Origin: Hydractinia symbiolongicarpus
Taxonomy: Eukaryota > Cnidaria > Hydrozoa > Anthoathecata > Hydractiniidae
DNA length: 64,000 nt
Direction: 5' to 3'
Assembly (NCBI RefSeq): GCF_029227915.1
Contig: NC_079875.1
Coordinates: 11,159,001 to 11,223,000 of the forward strand
The notes under the pieces were generated by a model. It saw nothing but the letters and a program-made list of their open reading frames with translations, was not told where the DNA came from and did no database searches. Below are positions 58,901 to 64,000 of this stretch, piece after piece (position 1 is the first letter of the stretch; the number at the start of each line of letters is the position of its first letter). The translations under genes and the position numbers were made by a program.

Positions 58901-61900
58901 AGGCCACTTCCCCTTTAATAATGGTCATTTTGTTGCAACAACTATTATAGAAATAATAATAATAGTGATAAAAACGATTGATGAAAAAATGGGAATTACA
59001 ATTTTAATAATTTTTTTATAGAGTGATTTTAAATTGTGACCTGTTAATTTGAACCCATATCTCTTTTCATTATTATTTTATAACTATAAATAAGCATAGT
59101 CATATATTTTTAGAAAACCTTTCTGAACATGAAACAAACGAGAAGATTGTACGGTGCTACCCATGCCTGTTGAAGTTTGACGGAATACGAGAAAAAGCAC
59201 TCTAAACAGTACAAAATCTGAATATGAGAGAGAAGGCATAAAACCAACAAGGAAAATTTACAATACTGCCAAATAATAACTTACTCTTTTTTGTCTTTGT
59301 AACTATCACAAACAATTTCATAGATCTGTGCCGCATCTTTACTTGTGCTAACTAAGAACAAAGCTTTGTTATCTGTTGCTACTTCCCGTACCATTAAATT
59401 CTTTAGTGGCAAAACAGGAGCCTGGAAGGAATGATAAATCAATATTTGTAATGGTGTCATAGTTAGGATAGCAATAGTTGGCCAAGTTAGAAGTCAATGA
59501 AAATAAATACTTAGCCCTTGTAATTCAGCATTTTAAGTCGGCAAATATTTGTTGTCACACTTTCTGCACTTATTTAGGAAACTGTGGCAGTTTTGTAATT
59601 TACGTAGGAAAAAGTTTCTCTCTACTTTCATCAGTAATTTATGATTTAATATATATCTCATACTAACATATTTATAGCATTACATTGCACAACACTTTAT
59701 TCTTATGTTTTCTTTTGTCTATGAAATTCAAATTATGTTTTAGCTACCCCCTTGAATTAAAATAAAAATTTAATGAAGAAATATATTTATAGTTAATAAA
59801 AACTATAAAATAACACCTAATAAAAAAAATAAATGTTAGCTTTTTTTGTAGTTGAAGTGCAAAAATTATGCTAATGAATTTTTTAGCTTTTAATGTTAAT
59901 GCATTTTTGTAGGAGGAAACTGAGCTATACTCAATTCAACTATATGTTTTAAAAATATGTCGGCAATTACGTCCGCAAATGCAGAGTGCCATCACGAATT
60001 ACAAAGGCTGTTAAATTTTCAGACATTGTCTGGGAAAATGAGTTAGATGAAACATTTAGAAGATTATCCATTTTCAAAATTAAGGGTAGTTTCTGTAAGT
60101 ATAATATCTGCTTAAAAAATAATCTCCTACCTTATTATCTGCAGATAACAACTGTAATTTACCACCGTTATCTTGGAAGAATATAATTTTTTCTGCTAAA
60201 ACAATCATTCTAGTATCTACGGAAAGGAAAATAATATATTTTTAAAAGGATAAAGCAAAGAGATAGAAATACAAAGAAAAAAAAAGAAAAAATAGAAATA
60301 AAATTTACTGATGCCAAAACAATAAACAACACAAAAATGGAGAACCTACATACAAATGAAATACTTTTATAAACAAAAAAATATAATAAAAATATGCTCA
60401 CCATGACTTTTGCTTTTGCCACGCAGTACCGTCTTTTTATCGTATAATAATCGACTACGTTTATGAAATAAATAAGTAGTTTTATAAGTCTTTTTTGTGT
60501 TATTTGCACCTTTAATTTCTACCACGTGTTTCCGATCTAGATTCTTTTTGAGTAGTGCAAGTTCCTAAGAAATAACAACCAAATTATTCACAATATGCAA
60601 ACAGTAGTACAGTGTTGGTCCTAATTACCATAATAAATCCATGTATTATGTTACATGTATAGTTTGAGGGTACATAGCTTTCTTTGTTTTATTTAAATGC
60701 AACCCTGGTCATAAAGAAAGATGAAAACATGCTTTACATAATGGCACCTAGGGCTATTAAGTACTCTGTTGGAAAGTATTGGTTGTTAACGTACCTTTTG
60801 TTGTTCATATATATTCACAGCTTCATCAACAGCTTTTAGTACTTCCTAAAGAGATACAGTAATAATGTGTCGAATCAAGGCAACAAGAGAAGAATAAAGG
60901 CCAAGAAACAGAGGTACTTTTTGTTCAGAGCCAGAGAGCAGCATCAGTATTTATTTATATAAACAATTATATGTATATTATCAAGTTGTATAATAGAATG
61001 ACTCTGAGTCATCATAATGGAAATTACTGGTAGCCTGCTAGCTTTGCTTGTCCTAATTTAAGTTGTTTTAAGTTTCTCTATGAGCTATGAATATAACCCA
61101 GAAAGCAACAAAATGTTCCTCTGCAATCTCCAAGATATCTACTGAAAACGCTTTAAATGTTCACTGTTCTTAACAAAACTCAAATTTGAACGCTTTAACA
61201 CTAAATGTTGTGAGTTGCAGCTAAAAAATGCTAAAATAAAAATCAATTTTTGCAGGTATAGCTGATAAACAGTTTATAACATTTTCAAAAAAACAAACAA
61301 AGTTCTGTAAAAACAATAACACTATCCTTAAAATGATTTCCCGCAATTAAATAAATGCTTTAAAAAAACTTGGTAATTGTGAAAAGATAAGATGGGTAAC
61401 AATGAAAACTGTAAATATTTTATATTTATCAGTTATTTTTGCTTTACCTTCACTAGTTTGAGAGAGTTTTTTAATTTAGGCCAGTCCTCCTTGGATTCTA
61501 AAAAGAAGATGACAAAACATCAAAAACATCTTTCTGTGAAGTGTTGAACATACTTTAGAAATTAAACAAATAAACAGCTTACCTTTGGTTGCTTTTATGA
61601 TAGCTTCAATTAGTAATGGGTATTTTGTCATTCGAATAGTAACGTATGTGATGCATTCTGGTATAGATAAACGCCTGGTGCGGTCATTGAGTAAACAATT
61701 CTGTAACAAAATAAATTTTGGGTCACGGAAAAAAATCCATAACACAAACAACTTCTTTCAGGCTACACAACTGTTATTTACAGCAAGTGGTCTTTTTAAA
61801 AATTATTTACAAACACTTTTTTACTAACTCACCTTCATAAAATTGGCATATTTTTTATCACTTTTTAAATATTCTTTATATATCGATACTGCTTCAAGAT

Positions 61901-63465
61901 GATGACTGCAGAAATGACCGTAAACTTGCTTTAACATTTCACCACTCTCACCACCAAACTAAAAAATAGGAGAGTGACATTCAACGAAAATATATTTTAA
62001 AGCAAAGAATGATTAGCATAAAAACGCAAAGCAAAACAAGAAAACATTCATAAGATGTTGTGTTATCTGTCATCACTATAATCTAGCTATTTCTATAAGG
62101 TGCTTTTAGTACAGGGATGGAAGGTCTTACTAGGACATCCAGAAACATATAAATTTGGTAACTGCTATTCTGGATACCATATTGCTCGTTTAAGCACTTT
62201 TCGAACAAGTGCCCCTATTGGCTGGAGTAATATTTCAATTCGGAGAGCTTTTAACAAAATTCCAAAGAGAATGGTCACTTATTAAAGAGTGGGCGTTTAA
62301 TTAAGCATTTATGGTAAGTTTTTCTAGAATAAGAAACCGAGATTACTGGTCAGTCTTATCATTCCAGCATTTGTGATTTCACTCACACGTCTCCAAAAAA
62401 GCCATGCAAAAGCTTATTTTTCCATCTTTTTTCTGGTTAGATTTAGGAAATAGTAAATAATAAAAAAGGACACATTTAAGAAATAAAAAGATGATTCTTA
62501 CAAATTTTTCTAATGTATCTCCTATGTTTTCAATGATATAATTGACACTTTCCACTTGTCTCATTTTCATAGCAGCATAGAAGCCCCCTGAAATAAAAAT
62601 GAAAATCAACTTCAAAATCAATAAAGTACAACAAACTGGCCATTCCCTATGTCTTGCTTTATATGAGAGAATAGCTAGTTTGGTATGATAAAGCAGAGCA
62701 AAGCATAAAAAAATGTTTAGTAAAGCAAAGCAAAGTGCACGGTATGGCACATAGTTGATAATTTTAAATTAGGTGAATAATCTCAAAGGGAGTTTATGAA
62801 GTATAATGTTTTAATAGTATGCGAATAAATGTAAGAAATCTAAATTAAAATATACAATGTTACAACTAGAAAAAAATTACTTACCATTTAGCTCAATTAA
62901 ATCATCTATTAGTGGAAATATCTGACTAACAACGTCAGGGTCCATATTAAGTGAACGGACCATTCCATAAGCATAGATCTAGAACAAAAAATTATAAAAC
63001 TTTGTACGATACGTAGACACATAAGTGTCTGATAAAAAGATTATTATGCTAAAATACAAGTAGACATAAACAGGAAAATAATACGCGAGAACATAGCAGC
63101 TATGCAGTTTACATTACAAGTTAAGGTCAGACCACATTGTATTTATGTGTTGTCCGTGTTCTTTCTCACCCAATAATTTTATTCTAGATGAACATTTATG
63201 CTGGCTTACCTTCCTCATTATTTGCAGTACACGGACATATTGTGCTTCCGTTTGAATTAATTCTAAACACAAAGACATTTACTCAGATTTAAAATTTAAA
63301 CACAAAGGTATCTGTATATGTTTTTTTTTTAAGTAAAACTATAGTATTACCATATATCACATCCTGACGTTTTATGTCTTTAGCATGCATTTTCCGCTGC
63401 ACCTTTTTGTCCACGAGTTCACTCCACGTTTCAGGTTCATCCCTAGCATCCAAGTCGGAATCATA
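52602..63465 (-). CDS. Rho guanine nucleotide exchange factor, Lbc/ARHGEF2-18-AKAP13 type (partial, 21 exons)
   Basis: The protein activates Rho-family GTPases by GDP/GTP exchange at membranes or cytoskeleton. The 21 exons (listed separately) join in consistent phase to 716 codons and a stop; the N-terminal exons lie beyond the window. In order: residues 1-20 EPETWSELVD, the usual lead-in; DH domain about 25-235, with DVIYELIQTEAQYVRVL (CR1), the IGDTLEKF region and RRLSIPECITYV...MTKYPLLIEAI (CR3); PH domain about 250-375 (PVLPLKNLMVREVA, FLVSTSKDAAQIYEI); acidic linker and short helices about 376-460; Ser/Thr-rich linker about 465-585; coiled coil about 605-690; C-terminus GMFV. DH and PH look intact. 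The usual Trp of the last PH helix appears to be replaced by Phe (KKEFMPKL). The last intron holds an ankyrin gene on the other strand. The subfamily call rests on remembered family patterns. Confidence 0.92.
53671..53830 (+). CDS. ankyrin-repeat protein, exon 1
   Basis: The ATG at 53,671 is the first after an in-frame stop (TAA at 53,647). It encodes a basic leader MLKSFSKQRSKRERLKKLEP and the first, atypical ankyrin-like helix pair (FIDLLSAVDSNNFDEVERML). Donor TAG|GTAAAG, phase 1. The gene lies inside the last intron of the RhoGEF on the other strand. Confidence 0.82.
54618..55084 (+). CDS. ankyrin-repeat protein, exon 2
   Basis: Acceptor CCATAG; the first two bases complete a Gly codon. 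Encodes about four full ankyrin repeats: TTLLTRAATNGHFEMVELLL, TALHKAVYKNHTDVVKVLL, NTPLHLAVQKNHTDIVVKLL and DTALHIAARTGQVKTFGLIA, each followed by a GADVN-like turn, and a final half repeat KQGKTALDEA. The whole protein has 208 residues and only ankyrin repeats, so it is a likely protein-binding scaffold with no enzymatic domain. I cannot name the orthologue. Confidence 0.9.
55480..55485 (+). terminator. AATAAA polyadenylation signal, ankyrin gene (candidate)
   Basis: First AATAAA on the plus strand after the ankyrin stop codon, about 400 nt downstream. Another lies at 55,907-55,912. Both are still inside the RhoGEF intron. Confidence 0.4.
56088..56122 (-). CDS. RhoGEF micro-exon
   Basis: Encodes EVTGKQDVEIG plus two bases of a Lys codon that the last exon completes with G. 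Donor GAA|GTAAGT. Confidence 0.78.
56475..56519 (-). CDS. RhoGEF micro-exon
   Basis: 15 codons, ISLFQNLKDNLSALV, phase 0 on both sides and therefore possibly optional. Acceptor TATTTAG, donor GTG|GTAAGT. Confidence 0.75.
56647..57017 (-). CDS. RhoGEF exon, Ser/Thr-rich linker
   Basis: The longest internal exon in the window: VNRLESTLCNSQVDL followed by a low-complexity Ser/Thr/Asn-rich region with PIASPSPSPG, SVSSGSVNRSVS and STEDLQSISSSTSN. Many potential phosphorylation sites, as usual between PH and coiled coil in this family. Donor CAG|GTAAAC. Confidence 0.85.
57594..57613. mobile_element. hAT-like element end (candidate)
   Basis: GAGGAGTCGTGGAAACCCTG in a RhoGEF intron. Its reverse complement begins CAGGGTTTCCAC, the CAGGG start common at hAT-type termini. 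A related end lies at 63,972-63,998. No partner terminus was found. Confidence 0.35.
57647..57675 (-). CDS. RhoGEF micro-exon, linker
   Basis: 29 nt encoding DTLEACLTE. The phases of both neighbours require it. Donor AAG|GTATG. Confidence 0.8.
57762..57808 (-). CDS. RhoGEF exon, linker
   Basis: Encodes GSPCSELKPTDVANA. Donor CAG|GTTAG. Phase 2 into the next micro-exon. Confidence 0.8.
57922..57960 (-). CDS. RhoGEF micro-exon, linker
   Basis: 13 codons, DIIESMDDVGPIK, phase 0 on both sides, so it could be skipped without a frame change. Confidence 0.78.
58053..58126 (-). CDS. RhoGEF exon, linker
   Basis: Encodes DNLQAADYNIARKLSEKTSL and VNEMR. Donor AGA|GTAAGT. Ends in phase 0. Confidence 0.82.
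58486..58563 (-). CDS. RhoGEF exon, acidic helix
   Basis: Encodes DNLTDLEEEARREEEERMTK and LKEII, a charged single-helix segment. Donor TTG|GTATT. Confidence 0.82.
58688..58737 (-). CDS. RhoGEF exon, PH C-terminal helix
   Basis: Encodes FMPKLQGFIKACPEEE. Phe stands where PH domains usually have Trp. The acidic CPEEE ending is a subgroup trait. Confidence 0.88.
59285..59421 (-). CDS. RhoGEF exon, PH core
   Basis: Encodes APVLPLKNLMVREVATDNKA, LFLVSTSKDAAQIYEIV and KDKK, the block most typical of the Lbc subgroup PH domain. Donor AGA|GTAAG. Confidence 0.9.
60131..60216 (-). CDS. RhoGEF exon, PH strands
   Basis: Encodes TRMIVLAEKIIFFQDNGGKL and QLLSADNK, the PH strands that hold the usual LLLT-type pattern. 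Confidence 0.88.
60402..60564 (-). CDS. RhoGEF exon, linker and PH start
   Basis: Encodes ELALLKKNLDRKHVVEI and a basic PH-entry stretch, KKTYKTTYLFHKRSRLLYD. Donor ATG|GTGAG. Phase 1. Confidence 0.88.
60795..60845 (-). CDS. RhoGEF exon, DH-PH linker helix
   Basis: 17 complete codons, EVLKAVDEAVNIYEQQK, extending the last DH helix. Donor AAG|GTACG. Confidence 0.88.
61448..61497 (-). CDS. RhoGEF exon, DH C-terminal helix
   Basis: Encodes ESKEDWPKLKNSLKLVK. Donor AAG|GTAAAG. Confidence 0.85.
61583..61700 (-). CDS. RhoGEF exon, DH CR3
   Basis: Encodes NCLLNDRTRRLSIPECITYV and TIRMTKYPLLIEAIIKATK, the most conserved DH block forming the GTPase-binding helix. Confidence 0.92.
61833..61958 (-). 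CDS. RhoGEF exon, DH
   Basis: 42 complete codons: GGESGEMLKQVYGHFCSHHL, EAVSIYKEYL and KKYANFMK, the middle DH helices. Donor AAG|GTGAG. Confidence 0.9.
62502..62587 (-). CDS. RhoGEF exon, DH
   Basis: Encodes GGFYAAMKMRQVESVNYIIE and NIGDTLEKF. Donor TTT|GTAAG. Phase fits both neighbours. Confidence 0.9.
62885..62978 (-). CDS. RhoGEF exon, DH
   Basis: Encodes IYAYGMVRSLNMDPDVVSQI and FPLIDDLIELN. Acceptor TTCTAG, donor ATG|GTAAG. Confidence 0.9.
63210..63262 (-). CDS. RhoGEF exon, DH helix 1
   Basis: Completes the Glu codon and encodes LIQTEAQYVRVLQIMRK, the conserved first DH helix that contacts the GTPase. Donor AAG|GTAAGC. Confidence 0.9.
63351..63465 (-). CDS. RhoGEF exon (first in window)
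   Basis: Acceptor TTTTCTAG before TATGATTCC, donor G|GTAATAC. Encodes YDSDLDARDEPETWSELVDK and the start of the DH domain (KRQDVIY). 115 nt, ends in phase 1. Confidence 0.9.
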
Positions 63466-64000
63466 CTAGAAAAATTGGTTGTGACAAAAACATAAAAAAT
63501 TTGAACATATGTGGATAGTATGCAAAATATATTTTTTTAGTTTTCAACTAAGTCAGCTTTAATTTCTTCATAGTTTAGTCAGTTTAGGTGACACAAAAAA
63601 AAGCGTATGCTAAAAATTAATCAAAGTTCAAATGTTTGGCATGCACTTTTCAATATGTGAGCCTTTCCTAAACAGGCTTCCTACTCTTTTTTCAACACAA
63701 AATTTGAGAAGATTTAAGGGCTTTTGAGAAAAATTTTTGTGATTTTTGAGGAGCTTTTGTTAACAAAAGGAGAGTTGAGGAGAAAAATTTGCCCTTCTAA
63801 AAATGAAGGAACACACAGACTGGCATCTCAAAATTTTTTTACAATATTTTTTTGCTTCAAATACAAACACAACAAAAAAAATTAATGTTTGCAAAGACGA
63901 AAACCTAAATTTCAAAACAACTGAGGACACTCAAGAAGAATTGAGGAAACCTTTGGAATTTGAGGAGATATGAGGAGTCATGAGGCGTGGGAACCCTGCT
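63466..64000 (-). other. RhoGEF intron, with a repeat end at 63,972-63,998
   Basis: No further exon is visible. The last 340 bp contain repeated GAGGAG/TTGAGGA stretches and end GCGTGGGAACCCTGC, whose reverse complement GCAGGGTTCCCAC resembles a hAT-type terminus, so a non-autonomous element probably fills this part. Confidence 0.45.

Overview
This is a window of AT-rich, intron-containing animal DNA, most likely from a marine invertebrate. A cnidarian is my best guess, from the style of the LINE, the SINE and the short CAACCTCGTT fold-back elements, but this is inference. There are no operons, ribosome-binding sites or CRISPR arrays. Real host genes occupy only the right-hand 11 kb. The rest is mobile and satellite DNA.

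Left part (1-11,540). A tRNA-type SINE remnant abuts the (TTA)n tail of a broken non-LTR retrotransposon on the minus strand (about 2,061-5,700: ORF1, endonuclease, reverse transcriptase). Next comes a slightly GC-richer island with two orphan cysteine-rich ORFs (6,328-6,630 and 7,098-7,469). It is followed by a 20-bp minisatellite (8,186-9,355), a perfect 17-bp inverted repeat (9,437-9,480), a degenerate G-rich repeat (9,481-9,935) and a second, heavily decayed LINE reverse transcriptase on the plus strand (about 10,053-11,409).

Middle (about 11,540-48,619). One large non-coding unit is present three times in direct tandem: unit 1 about 11,540-19,398, unit 2 about 19,399-27,190, unit 3 about 27,191-48,619. 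Each unit has, in order, a degenerate repeat domain, a hammerhead-like motif, a GC-rich promoter-like patch with donor-like sites on the minus strand, a 45-bp satellite, a polypyrimidine tract, a fold-back with a 37-bp palindrome, a CAAC-rich low-complexity tract and an AT-rich tail. The satellite is about 26-27 repeats long in units 1 and 2 but about 330 repeats (14.9 kb) in unit 3. There it forms a higher-order repeat of 4,521 bp made of 2,152-bp and 2,369-bp blocks. Each 45-bp repeat carries a short hairpin (5-bp arms, 5-nt loop) whose arms change together: GTCCC with GGGAC, GTCTC with GAGAC, GTCAC with GTGAC. This paired change is the most unusual signal in the window. The long ORFs in this region exist because 45 is divisible by 3; I do not consider them genes.

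Right part (48,620-64,000). After an apparently gene-free stretch with one zinc-finger ORF remnant (50,225-50,533), a 21-exon partial gene lies on the minus strand (63,465 down to 52,602). It encodes a DH-PH Rho guanine nucleotide exchange factor of the Lbc type (ARHGEF2/ARHGEF18/AKAP13-like) with a C-terminal coiled coil. Every splice phase agrees, giving 716 residues in the window; the 5' exons lie beyond 64,000. Its 3.2-kb last intron contains a complete two-exon ankyrin-repeat gene on the opposite strand (53,671-55,084, 208 residues).
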